Assembly (NCBI RefSeq): GCF_003591005.1
Contig: NZ_QYYD01000035.1
Location: forward strand, 1-43,218
Direction of reading: 5' to 3'
DNA: 43,218 bases
DNA from: Rhodopseudomonas palustris
GTDB lineage: Bacteria; Pseudomonadota; Alphaproteobacteria; Rhizobiales; Xanthobacteraceae
Shown: positions 36,022-43,218 of the stretch, one piece after another
Layout of the letters: the number at the start of each line of letters is the position of its first letter
How positions within the stretch are numbered: the stretch's first letter is position 1
Program-made: the position numbers and the translations under genes
The notes under the pieces: model-generated
What the model was told of the DNA's origin: nothing
What the model saw: only the letters and a program-made list of their open reading frames with translations
Databases searched by the model: none

Positions 36022-37536
36022 CTAATCGCCCGCCCGCCACTCCGGCACGCCATCGGCGCCGCCCGATACTACGCCACGCGCGCCGACCGGGCTGCGATCC
36101 AAGTCAGCCAGCACCGCCAGCGTCGCCCGATCCTGCGCCGGCACGCGTGCCAGCGTGCGGGCACCCTCCGGGGTGCGTAGCACCACGACGCCGTGCTCGA
36201 CTTCGCCGCGGCCGGTGTAGATCACCGTCGAGCTCTCGATCGCCGCATCGCCGGTCACGTCGGTGATGAACGGCGGCACCTCGCCATAAGCGGCGTCGGC
36301 CTTGGCCTGAACGCTGACGTGCTCGTCCAGCGACGCATCAAGTACCTCGCGCGAGATCACCAGCGCATGATGCTTGGTGACGAAGCCGCCTTGCCCGTAC
36401 AGCAGGCCGAGCTTGCCGCCATCTCGCAGCTTGCGCACCATCGCGCAGGCGGCGTGGGTCATGTAGGTGTTGAGCGGCGCGCCGAAGAACGTGAGCCCGC
36501 CGGTCACTGTCGGCTGCACGTCGTCGCCGAGCCCGAGCGTGCGCCGCGCCATCTTCGGCACCACCGGGAAGCAGGAATACAGCTCGATCGCATCGAAGGC
36601 GCGGCCGTCGCCGCCGACCATCGCCAAGATGGTCTCCAGCACGGCATTCTGCGCGTGGCTCTGCGTGAACTGATCGCGCGCCAGGAAATCGCGCGGCTCC
36701 TCGGCGGAAGCGCCGCCATGGATGTAGATCAGCTTGTCCTCGGCAATGCCGGCCTCGCGCGCCTTGGCCAGCGAGGTCAGCAGCACGGCGCCGCCGAAAT
36801 TCACGCTCGGATTGGCGACCATCAGCTTGGTGTAGGGCCAGGCGATCAGCCGGTTGTCGGCCGACGGCTTGGTGATCTCGTCCGGCGCATAGCCGCGCTT
36901 GATCCAGGCGTTCGGATTGGCGGCGGCGGCCTCCGCGTAGCGCGACCAAAGCACGCCGGATTCGGCGAGCGCCTGGCGCGGCGTCTGTCCCCAATGCGCC
37001 GCGGTCGCGGCTTCGTACAGCGGATACACGGTGATCGGCCGCGCCACGCCGAGCTGCGTCGCCAGCGGCTTCTGAAACGCCGCGCCGCGCTTCGGCTCCG
37101 GCGCATCGCTGGCGAACGGCGTCCATGGCAGCTCGAGCTTGGCGCGCGCCGCCTTGGTGGCGGTCGACTGCGCCTCGGCACCGCACACCACCGCGACGTG
37201 GGCTTCGCCGCGCGCGATGCGCAGCGCCGCCTCGTGGATGAAGCGGATCGGGCTCTCGCCGCCGACCGGGCCGTAGTAGCAATGCCGCGGCGTCACGCCG
37301 AGCCGCTTGGCGAGCTGCTGCTCCGGCTCGTGATAGCGCCAGCTCAGGAAGTTGACGATGTCGAGCGAGTCGATCTGGCCGACCAGACTCTCCGCGCTGT
37401 CGTCGCCGGCGCGCCGCACGGCGGCCTCCAGCAGAGCCAGCGGCTCCAGCCCCTGCACGATATCCTTCGGGTGATCGGCAATCTCGCCGACGCCGGCGAT
37501 GACGGGAATGCGGTCGGGCGGAAGCGCGGCTGTCAT
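36022..37536 (-). CDS. SCP2-thiolase-like protein (type 1) with degenerate active site
   Basis: This 504-residue protein has the thiolase fold but not thiolase chemistry. Where thiolases carry the nucleophilic cysteine (CGSG) it reads PVGGESPIRF. Where they have GHP it reads FGAPLNTYMTHA. The late cysteine is replaced in LLYGQGGFVTKHH. After the fold, about 80 C-terminal residues (from about EVPPFITDVTG, including VIYTGRGEVEHGVVVL) resemble the extra domain of mycobacterial SCP2-thiolase-like protein type 1. Some thiolase-like proteins of this kind cleave or bind acyl-CoA in steroid side-chain breakdown; a related role here is inference. I use ATG 37536, because the longer frame from 37743 overlaps the divergent monooxygenase gene. 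Confidence 0.78.
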   Translation of the reverse strand: MTAALPPDRIPVIAGVGEIADHPKDIVQGLEPLALLEAAVRRAGDDSAESLVGQIDSLDIVNFLSWRYHEPEQQLAKRLGVTPRHCYYGPVGGESPIRFIHEAALRIARGEAHVAVVCGAEAQSTATKAARAKLELPWTPFASDAPEPKRGAAFQKPLATQLGVARPITVYPLYEAATAAHWGQTPRQALAESGVLWSRYAEAAAANPNAWIKRGYAPDEITKPSADNRLIAWPYTKLMVANPSVNFGGAVLLTSLAKAREAGIAEDKLIYIHGGASAEEPRDFLARDQFTQSHAQNAVLETILAMVGGDGRAFDAIELYSCFPVVPKMARRTLGLGDDVQPTVTGGLTFFGAPLNTYMTHAACAMVRKLRDGGKLGLLYGQGGFVTKHHALVISREVLDASLDEHVSVQAKADAAYGEVPPFITDVTGDAAIESSTVIYTGRGEVEHGVVVLRTPEGARTLARVPAQDRATLAVLADLDRSPVGARGVVSGGADGVPEWRAGD

Positions 37537-37718
37537 GATCCTGCGGTCTCGTTTCTTGTTGTCGTTGCTCGCTTCATCCTTACCCGGCTCGCGGAGGTTT
37601 GTCGCGGCCGTCAACCGCTCCGGCGCCTGAGCTTCCGCCGCGCAGAATATCACGCTCTTGCGCTTTGCTGTGACCAGGGAAATGCTGTGTCCAACGAACA
37701 AAAGATCGGGAGTGGAAC

Positions 37719-39401
37719 ATGACTGCCAGCGAGGCTCGATCAAGCAACGTCCCGCACCAGCAGTATGACGTCATCGTTGTCGGCGCCGGCTTCGCCGGGA
37801 TGTACTTGCTGCACAGATTGCGCGGGCAGGGCTATAAGGTGCGCGTGTTCGAGCAGGGATCGGGCGTCGGCGGCACGTGGTACTGGAATCGCTATCCGGG
37901 CGCGCGCTGCGACGTCGAGAGCATGCAGTACTCCTATTCGTTCTCCGACGAATTGCAGCAGCAATGGGACTGGAGCGAACGCTACGCGCCGCAACCCGAA
38001 ATCCTCGCTTATGCCAACCACGTCGCCGACCGTTTCGATCTGCGCCGCGACATTCAGTTCGATACGCGGGTCGAGGCGGCGGTGTTCGACGAGCGGGCGC
38101 AGCGCTGGACGGTGACGACATCCGATGGCGCTGTGTCGTCGGCGCAGTTCGTGGTCCTTGCCACCGGATGCCTGTCCAACGCGCGGATGCCGGACATCGC
38201 CGGCGCCGCCGACTTCAAGGGCGCGATCTATCACACCGCGCATTGGCCGCACCAAGCTGTGGATTTCACCGGCCAGCGCGTCGGCGTCATCGGCACCGGC
38301 TCGTCGGCGATCCAGTCGATCCCGCTGATCGCCGAGCAGGCGGCACGGCTCACCGTGTTTCAGCGCACCGCGAATTTTTCGGTGCCGGCCCGCAACGCGC
38401 CGCTCACCGCCGAGGAGCGGCAATGGTTTCGTGACAACTACCCGGAATTTCGCCGCAAGGCGCGCGAGGAGATGCGCAACGGCATCTTCACCGAGCCGCC
38501 CGTCAAGGGCGCCTTCGACGATCCCGACGAGGTGCGCCTGCGAAATTACGAAGGCCGATGGACGCGCGGCGGCCTGACTTTCATGGCCGCCTACAACAAT
38601 CTGGGGCTTGAGAAGGCGGCGAACGACACCGCCGCCGACTTCATCCGCAGCAAGATCGCCGAGATCGTCAAGGATCCGGAGGTCGCCCGCAAGCTGCAGC
38701 CGAGCGATCATCCGGTCGGCTCGAAGCGGATCTGCGTCGATACCGACTACTATGCAACGTTCAACCGCGACAATGTCGAGCTCGTCGATCTTCGCGCCGA
38801 CCCGATTGATCGGATCACGGCGGATGGACTCCGCGCCGGTGGCCGCGACTATCCGCTCGATGCGATCGTATTCGCCACTGGCTTCGACGCAATGACCGGC
38901 TCGGTGGCGAAGATCGCCATCAAGGGCCGCGCCGGCCGCGCGCTCAACGACAAATGGGCCGAAGGGCCGCGCACTTATCTCGGGCTGATGACCGCAGGCT
39001 TTCCCAATCTGTTCATCATCACTGGCCCGGGCAGCCCGTCGGTGCTGAGCAACATGATCTTGTCGATCGAGCAGCACGTCGACTGGATCGCCGATTGCCT
39101 CGTGGCGATGCGGCAGCGTGGCGCGCTGTGCATCGAAGCCAGCAAGCGCGCGGAAGACGACTGGGTTGCCCATGTCAACGAGGTCGCGGCCGGCACGCTC
39201 TATCCGCAGGCGAATTCCTGGTACATGGGCGCCAACGTGCCCGGCAAGCCGCGCGTGTTCATGCCCTATATCGGCGGCGTCGGCGTCTATCGCCAGATCT
39301 GCAACGAGGTTGCGGCGAAGGGCTACGAGGGGTTTGTGATGAGTGGCGGCTCCACCGCCGAGCGGCATGCTGCGACGTCCGAACGCGCCGCTGCAAGCTA
39401 A
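37719..39401 (+). CDS. Baeyer-Villiger-type flavin monooxygenase
   Basis: This 560-residue cytoplasmic FAD- and NADPH-dependent enzyme should insert oxygen beside a ketone to give an ester or lactone. It has the FAD motif GAGFAG at 22-27, GGTWYWNRYPGARCD, the Baeyer-Villiger fingerprint FKGAIYHTAHWP at 166-177 (F-x-G-x3-H-x3-W-P) and the NADPH motif GTGSSA near 192. The length and these blocks place it with cyclohexanone and cyclopentadecanone monooxygenases. ATG 37719 follows GGGAG. It is divergent from the thiolase-like gene, with 182 bases between starts. A hydrolase for the resulting ester is not adjacent. The natural ketone is unknown. Confidence 0.92.
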   Translation: MTASEARSSNVPHQQYDVIVVGAGFAGMYLLHRLRGQGYKVRVFEQGSGVGGTWYWNRYPGARCDVESMQYSYSFSDELQQQWDWSERYAPQPEILAYANHVADRFDLRRDIQFDTRVEAAVFDERAQRWTVTTSDGAVSSAQFVVLATGCLSNARMPDIAGAADFKGAIYHTAHWPHQAVDFTGQRVGVIGTGSSAIQSIPLIAEQAARLTVFQRTANFSVPARNAPLTAEERQWFRDNYPEFRRKAREEMRNGIFTEPPVKGAFDDPDEVRLRNYEGRWTRGGLTFMAAYNNLGLEKAANDTAADFIRSKIAEIVKDPEVARKLQPSDHPVGSKRICVDTDYYATFNRDNVELVDLRADPIDRITADGLRAGGRDYPLDAIVFATGFDAMTGSVAKIAIKGRAGRALNDKWAEGPRTYLGLMTAGFPNLFIITGPGSPSVLSNMILSIEQHVDWIADCLVAMRQRGALCIEASKRAEDDWVAHVNEVAAGTLYPQANSWYMGANVPGKPRVFMPYIGGVGVYRQICNEVAAKGYEGFVMSGGSTAERHAATSERAAAS

Positions 39402-39430
39402 ACACTCCGCTTTCGCAGAGCCTCGCAACA

Positions 39431-39519
39431 CGTCATGCCCGGCTCGTCCCGGGCATCCACGCCTTGCAACCTGCGCCGCCACAAAGGCGTGGATGGCCGG
39501 GACAAGCCCGGCCATGACG
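39431..39519. repeat. Family D palindromic repeat
   Basis: The left arm CGTCATGCCCGGC continues GGGCATCCACGCCTT. The right arm AAGGCGTGGATGGCCGGGA continues CAAGCCCGGCCATGACG. It matches 13435-13525 apart from the loop. It fills most of the gap where the monooxygenase and SDR genes converge. Confidence 0.8.
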
Positions 39520-39590
39520 GACGCGTGGGGGCGTGCCTAACCAGTTTCAATCGACAGCTTCGACGACGCGGCTGTCGTCGTTCGGCAGCC

Positions 39591-40370
39591 TCAGAACGCC
39601 GTGTAGCCGCCGTCGATCACGAAGGTGTCGGCGGTGTGATACGACGACGCCTTGCTCATCAGGTACACGGCGATGCCGCCGAAATCTTCCGGCTCGCCGA
39701 ACCGGCGCATCGGGATGCGCGGCATGACGTTGGCGACGAATTTGTCGTTGCCCATGATGCCGGCGGTCATGTCGCTCTTGATCCAGCCCGGCAGGATCGC
39801 GTTGGCGGTGATGTTGTGGCGCGCCAGCTCGACCGCGAGCGCGCGCACCAGCGCGTTGATCGCCGCCTTGGTGGCCGCATAGTGCTCGTTGCGCGCGGTG
39901 CCGAAGATCGAGGCGAGGCTCGAGGTCGCGACCAGCCGGCCGAACGCATCGCCATTGGCGGCGCGCTCGGTCATGTGCCGTGCGGCGGCCTGGAAGGCGT
40001 GGAAGACGCCGTCGAGATTGGTGGCGAACATCGTGCGCCACTGCTCTTCGGTGCGCTCGATGAAGCTCTGCCGTCCGCCGCCGCCGATGCCGGCATTGGC
40101 GAAGCAGCCGTCGACGCGGCCGAAAGCTTTCAGCGTCGCATCCATCGCGGCTTTCACCGAGGCCGGATCAGTGACGTCGCAGACCTGCGCCTCGGCCTTG
40201 CCGGGCAAGCTGGAGAGGCTCGCGACCGCGGCCTTGTTTTTGTCGGCGTTGCGGCCCCAGATCGAGACGTTGCAGCCGGCGGCGGCGAGCGCCTGCGCCA
40301 TGCCGAGACCGATGCCGCCATTGCCCCCGGTCACAACTGCGACGCGGCCGCTCAGATCGAAAATGCTCAT
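39591..40370 (-). CDS. Short-chain dehydrogenase/reductase (SDR)
   Basis: This 259-residue classical SDR oxidises or reduces an alcohol/ketone pair with NAD(P). The cofactor motif TGGNGGIG starts at residue 14 and NAG follows at 92. The catalytic Ser151, Tyr164 and Lys168 lie in the usual S...YxxxK spacing (HYAATKAA). The C-terminal PILR-type region reads MRRFGEPEDFGG. I use ATG 40370; the frame extends to 40550 but would overlap the divergent crotonase gene. In this setting it may supply or remove the ketone used by the monooxygenase, or act on a hydroxyacyl-CoA. Confidence 0.9.
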   Translation of the reverse strand: MSIFDLSGRVAVVTGGNGGIGLGMAQALAAAGCNVSIWGRNADKNKAAVASLSSLPGKAEAQVCDVTDPASVKAAMDATLKAFGRVDGCFANAGIGGGGRQSFIERTEEQWRTMFATNLDGVFHAFQAAARHMTERAANGDAFGRLVATSSLASIFGTARNEHYAATKAAINALVRALAVELARHNITANAILPGWIKSDMTAGIMGNDKFVANVMPRIPMRRFGEPEDFGGIAVYLMSKASSYHTADTFVIDGGYTAF

Positions 40371-40530
40371 ACAGCGTTTCCATTTTTGTTGTTGGGCGCT
40401 AAACCGTGCCCCACGGCTGCGCGCTGTGATCGTCGTCCGACCATGGACAAGCGCGCCGCAAAAATCAAATATGGCCTCGACAACGAGACCCTTCCACACC
40501 GCGGAATAACGCGGACACAGCGAGGAAACG

Positions 40531-41331
40531 ATGCAGTTCAAACACGTCACGCTCGATTTCGACGGGCCGGTCGCCGTCCTGAAGCTCGACCATCAGGAAG
40601 TGATGAATGCGGTGTCGATCGACATGCTCGGCGGGCTCGGCGAAGCGCTCGATGCGATCGAGGACAAGCGCGCCGAAGTACGTTGCCTGGTGATCACCGG
40701 CGCGGGCCGCGCGTTCTGCACCGGCGCCAATCTGCAGGGCCGCAATTCCGGCAACAACATGAGCCAGAGCGGCAAGGGCGCCGGCGCCGCGCTCGAGACC
40801 GCCTTCCATCCGTTCCTGCGCCGGCTGCGCAAGCTGCATTGCCCGATCGTCACCTCGGTCAACGGCCCCGCCGCGGGCGCCGGCATGAGCTTCGCGCTGA
40901 TGGGCGACATGATTTTGTGCGCCAAGTCGTCCTACTTCCTGCAGGCGTTCCGCCGCATCGGCCTGGTGCCGGATTGCGGCTCGACCTGGCTGCTGCCGCG
41001 GCTGATCGGCAAGGCGCGCTCGGTGGAATTGTCGCTGCTCGGCGAGAAGCTGCCGGCCGAGAAGGCGCTGGAATGGGGCCTGGTCAATCGCGTCTATGAC
41101 GATGCCGAACTGTGGGGCGAGACGATCAAGCTGGCGCAGGAGCTTGCCAATGGTCCGACCATCGCGTTGTCGCTGATCCGCAAGCTGTATTGGGACTCGC
41201 CGGAGAACTCGTTCGAAGAGCAACTCAACCTCGAATTCGAATCGCAGCGCATCGCCGGCTCGACCGACGACTTCAAGGAAGGCGTCGGCGCGTTCCTCGA
41301 AAAGCGCCCGGCGCAGTTCAAGGGCAAGTAA
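40531..41331 (+). CDS. PaaG-like crotonase, predicted enoyl-CoA isomerase
   Basis: This 266-residue crotonase-superfamily protein has the oxyanion-hole blocks AFCTGANLQG and NGPAAGAGMS, then LVPDCGSTWLLPRLIG and a C-terminal EGVGAFLEKRPAQFKGK that resembles E. coli PaaG. Both glutamates used for hydration in enoyl-CoA hydratases are replaced (Ser120 and Phe140 by alignment in my head). Asp148 matches the single catalytic aspartate of PaaG and enoyl-CoA isomerases. It is therefore more likely an isomerase than a hydratase. It could serve phenylacetate breakdown or the neighbouring pathway. ATG 40531 follows GAGGA. It starts a three-gene run with the APH-type kinase and DUF6285 genes. Confidence 0.87.
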   Translation: MQFKHVTLDFDGPVAVLKLDHQEVMNAVSIDMLGGLGEALDAIEDKRAEVRCLVITGAGRAFCTGANLQGRNSGNNMSQSGKGAGAALETAFHPFLRRLRKLHCPIVTSVNGPAAGAGMSFALMGDMILCAKSSYFLQAFRRIGLVPDCGSTWLLPRLIGKARSVELSLLGEKLPAEKALEWGLVNRVYDDAELWGETIKLAQELANGPTIALSLIRKLYWDSPENSFEEQLNLEFESQRIAGSTDDFKEGVGAFLEKRPAQFKGK

Positions 41332-41337
41332 CCGCGC

Positions 41338-42333
41338 ATGGCCGCGCCCGCGATTGCGGACGCGCTCGCGCACAGCGTCAAACGCTGGTGCGCGGGCGCG
41401 ACGGGAATCCGCGCCGCCGCGCAGCTGTCCGGCGGCGCCAGCCAGGAGACCTGGTCTTTCGTGATCGAGCGGCCGGACGGCGACATCGCCGCCATCCTGC
41501 GCCGCTCGCCGCCGGGCTATGGCAGCGTGTCGGGCCGCGCCGCGGGGCTGGATGCAGAAGCCGAGTTGATGCGGCTGGCCTATGACGCCGGCGTGCCGTC
41601 GCCGCGCGTGCTGCATGTGCTGAGCGACGACGATCAGCTCGGCGCCGGCTTCATCATGCAGAAGGTCGAGGGCGAAACCATTCCGCGCAAGATCTTGCGC
41701 GACGCTGAGTTCGCTGACGCCCGGCCAAAACTGGCGCGGCAGATCGGCACCATTCTGGCGGGCCTGCACGGCATCGATCGTGCCGCGCTGCCGGCGCTGC
41801 GGACGATCAGTTCGACCGAAGAAATCGGTCTGCTCCGCGACGATTATCGCGCGATGCAGTGGCCGCGCCCGGTGTTCGAGCTGGCGCTGCGCTGGCTTGC
41901 CGATCACGACCCCGGCGCGTCGAAAAACATCACGCTGGTGCACGGCGACTTCCGCCACGGCAACCTAATCATCGGCCCGGAAGGCGTGCGCGCCGTGCTC
42001 GATTGGGAGCTGGCGCATCTCGGCGACCCAATGGAGGATCTCGGCTGGGTCTGCGTTAATTCATGGCGGTTCGGCGAGATCGACAAGCCGGTCGGCGGCC
42101 TCGGCTCGCGCGAGGAGATGTTTGCGGGCTATCAGGAGGCGGGCGGCACCGTCGATCCTGATCGCGTCAAGTTCTGGGAAGTGATGGGCACGCTGCGCTG
42201 GGGCATCATGTGCTGCGGCATGATGCAGCGCTTCCGCCTGGGCCCGGATCATTCGATGGAGCGCGCCATGATCGGCCGCCGCTCGTCCGAAACCGAAATC
42301 GATCTGCTGCGGCTGCTGGCACCGCGCGGCTAG
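41338..42333 (+). CDS. APH-family phosphotransferase (acyl-CoA dehydrogenase-associated type)
   Basis: This 331-residue protein has the aminoglycoside phosphotransferase/choline kinase fold. It has the catalytic loop VHGDFRHGNLIIG with Asp204, and the metal-binding LDWELAHLGDPMEDLGW with Asp222. In bacteria this subgroup is commonly encoded beside acyl-CoA dehydrogenases, and the vertebrate ACAD10/11 proteins fuse the two; those kinases phosphorylate 4-hydroxyacyl-CoAs for onward oxidation. A role with hydroxyacyl-CoA made after Baeyer-Villiger oxidation is therefore plausible inference, and antibiotic resistance is not implied. It starts 6 bases after the crotonase gene. No acyl-CoA dehydrogenase gene is in the window. 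Confidence 0.88.
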   Translation: MAAPAIADALAHSVKRWCAGATGIRAAAQLSGGASQETWSFVIERPDGDIAAILRRSPPGYGSVSGRAAGLDAEAELMRLAYDAGVPSPRVLHVLSDDDQLGAGFIMQKVEGETIPRKILRDAEFADARPKLARQIGTILAGLHGIDRAALPALRTISSTEEIGLLRDDYRAMQWPRPVFELALRWLADHDPGASKNITLVHGDFRHGNLIIGPEGVRAVLDWELAHLGDPMEDLGWVCVNSWRFGEIDKPVGGLGSREEMFAGYQEAGGTVDPDRVKFWEVMGTLRWGIMCCGMMQRFRLGPDHSMERAMIGRRSSETEIDLLRLLAPRG

Positions 42334-42351
42334 TCATCGAGCGAGGCTGAG

Positions 42352-42726
42352 ATGCAGGACGAACCGAGGCCCGACGAACTGATCAAGGCGGTCGCCGATT
42401 TCCTGCGCGACCACATCGCGCCGCAAATCACCGGCCACGCCGCGTTTAAACTCCGCGTTGGCATCAACGCGCTTGATCTGGTGACGCGGCAGTTGACGCT
42501 GGCCGGTCATAGCGATGCCGATGAGCTGGCGCGCCTGAAGGAGCTGCTCGGCGCCGACGGCTCGCTGCGTGAGCTCAACACCATCTTGTCTGAGCGCATC
42601 GCGTCCGGTGCCATGGACCTGTCGACGCCTGGGCTGCGGGATCATCTGTGGCAGACCACGCTGGCGAAGCTCGCGGTCGACCAGCCAAACTACGCGAGTT
42701 ATCGGCGGGAATTGGGGCAGAAGTAG
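42352..42726 (+). CDS. DUF6285 small protein
   Basis: This 124-residue soluble, mainly helical protein has the conserved PRPDELIKAVADFLRD opening, FKLRVGINALDLVTR and a terminal LAVDQPNYASYRRE block. I recognise it as the DUF6285 family, usually encoded right after an APH-type phosphotransferase, as here with an 18-base gap. No catalytic motif is evident. The persistent pairing suggests it binds or regulates the kinase, but no function is established. ATG 42352 follows GAGGCTGAG. It is the last gene before the repeat and insertion sequence at the window's end. Confidence 0.8.
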   Translation: MQDEPRPDELIKAVADFLRDHIAPQITGHAAFKLRVGINALDLVTRQLTLAGHSDADELARLKELLGADGSLRELNTILSERIASGAMDLSTPGLRDHLWQTTLAKLAVDQPNYASYRRELGQK

Positions 42727-42779
42727 TTAATCGGCCGAGCTTCCACAGGCACTCCGTCGCCGTGTCCGACACATTATCG

Positions 42780-42822
42780 TTTGTCATTCCGGGGCGCGCG
42801 AAGCGCGAACCCGGAATCCATA
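42780..42822. repeat. Family A repeat, left half, at an insertion-sequence edge
   Basis: TCATTCCGGGGCGCGCGAAG followed by CGCGAACCCGGAATCCATA is an almost exact copy of the left arms at 2620 and 2849. The matching right arm is missing within the window. Family-A-like similarity may continue weakly to GAGTCTGATC at 42854-42863. The rest of the missing element would be expected beyond the insertion sequence. Confidence 0.75.
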
Positions 42823-43082
42823 TGTGGACGGCCCCCAAGCCACAAGGGATTTTGAGTCTGATCGGATCGCTTGCATCCATATGTGCGGCCTGTTTGTGCG
42901 GCCGCGATGGACCGCTGGCCAAGATGGCTTCCGCGACGCGAGCTCCAAACACCCTACCGACCTTTGTGTGCCGATGGATTCCACGGATTGTCTCGCCTCT
43001 CGGTTTCGATCGATCGTTCCATCTGTCTCCCGTTGCAGCTCCGGCTCGAGCGTCGGACGATCGCCGCCCGACGCTCGATCTC
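42823..43082. other. Non-coding 3' flank of an IS110-type transposase, with direct repeat and hairpin
   Basis: This 260-base stretch separates the half repeat from the transposase stop. I see no gene in it. It holds a direct repeat ATCCATATGTG (42816-42826 and 42875-42885, the first copy straddling the repeat edge), each copy followed within two bases by CGGCC. It also holds an 11-base perfect hairpin, TCGAGCGTCGG (43046-43056) with CCGACGCTCGA (43068-43078), 4 bases beyond the stop. The outer end of the insertion sequence must lie between about 42823 and 42890 but cannot be fixed. Such non-coding ends of IS110-family elements can encode a bridge RNA. Confidence 0.5.
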
Positions 43083-43218
43083 TCAGGCGGCGCGCGGCGA
43101 TGCGACCTGCATCCGCGCCCCGTCGTAAGTCTGTCCAGTAGTCATCATCTTCCAGGCGATCCTGGCGATCTTGTTGGCGAGCGCCACCGCCGCCAGCTTG
43201 ATCGGCTTGCGCGCCAGC
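43083..43218 (-). mobile_element. IS110-family transposase, C-terminal fragment cut by the window edge
   Basis: Reading leftward from 43217, the frame encodes 44 residues ending at TGA 43083-43085. It begins LARKPIKLAAVALANKIARI, continues with AWKMMTTGQTYDG and ends with SPRAA. The K-L-A-A-V-A-L-A-N-K-x-A-R-x-A-W block is the typical C-terminus of IS110-family (DEDD/Transposase_20) transposases. The remainder of the gene lies beyond 43218. These enzymes move by a recombinase-like mechanism, generally without terminal inverted repeats, and many insert at specific sequences. Whether the element is intact cannot be judged here. Confidence 0.8.

Noticed and set aside
41338-42333. Aminoglycoside resistance gene
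   Set aside because: The APH fold is shared, but the context (crotonase, DUF6285) and sequence fit the metabolic kinases associated with acyl-CoA dehydrogenases.
42823-43082. A second small gene beside the IS110 transposase
   Set aside because: The open frames on the plus strand here (85-105 residues) are Ser/Arg-rich with no ribosome-binding site and overlap the transposase antisense; the stretch is better read as the non-coding IS end.

Overview
The window looks like chromosome of an alphaproteobacterium close to Rhodopseudomonas palustris or Bradyrhizobium. This rests on high GC, dense catabolic and ABC-importer content, a BacA-like membrane protein, and several families of palindromic intergenic repeats of the kind I associate with that group. 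The assignment is an inference; no rRNA or tRNA gene is present to confirm it. The first ~88 bases are near-pure G and C runs and look like a contig edge or assembly artefact.

Layout. (1) 222-7062: most of a phenylacetate (paa) catabolic cluster. paaC-paaD-paaE (epoxidase small subunit, maturation factor, reductase) read right, paaI-paaK (thioesterase, CoA ligase) read left, and paaZ (ring-opening hydrolase/aldehyde dehydrogenase) reads right, with a candidate operator between paaI and paaZ. (2) 7292-10832: a leftward set of an alpha/beta hydrolase-OsmC fusion, a sulfite-oxidase-like molybdoenzyme and an amidase. (3) 10958-13415: a BacA/SbmA-like membrane protein without an ATPase domain, and a GH1 beta-glucosidase. 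(4) 13692-18432: a leftward Liv-type ABC importer (binding protein, LivH, LivM and a fused LivG-LivF ATPase), divergent from a TTG-initiated tartrate/malate-type dehydrogenase at 18668. (5) 20772-29737: a locus around a LysR regulator. A D-2-hydroxyacid dehydrogenase and an M20 carbamoylase-type amidohydrolase lie on the left; a DUF1445 (D-glutamate cyclase/YcsI-type) protein and a complete second Liv importer lie on the right. (6) 29780-31083: a small putative toxin-antitoxin pair and hydroxypyruvate isomerase. (7) 31278-35667: an RND efflux pump and its adaptor. (8) 36022-42726: a Baeyer-Villiger monooxygenase divergent from an SCP2-thiolase-like protein lacking the usual catalytic residues, then an SDR, a PaaG-like crotonase, an APH-type kinase and a DUF6285 protein. 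(9) The window ends inside an IS110-family transposase whose 3' side abuts half of a palindromic repeat.

Four repeat families (called A-D here) fill most gene-free stretches. They lie between convergent gene ends and, strikingly, between the binding-protein gene and the first permease gene in both Liv operons. Several nominal ORF starts fall inside these repeats and have been moved downstream to starts with a ribosome-binding site.

The observations most worth pursuing are the repeat-associated IS110 end with its structured non-coding segment, the LysR-controlled uptake and amidohydrolase/cyclase locus, the shared repeat placement in the Liv operons, two tandem 14-mers at 21-bp spacing in a binding-protein leader, and the catalytically atypical thiolase-like and crotonase proteins beside the Baeyer-Villiger enzyme.
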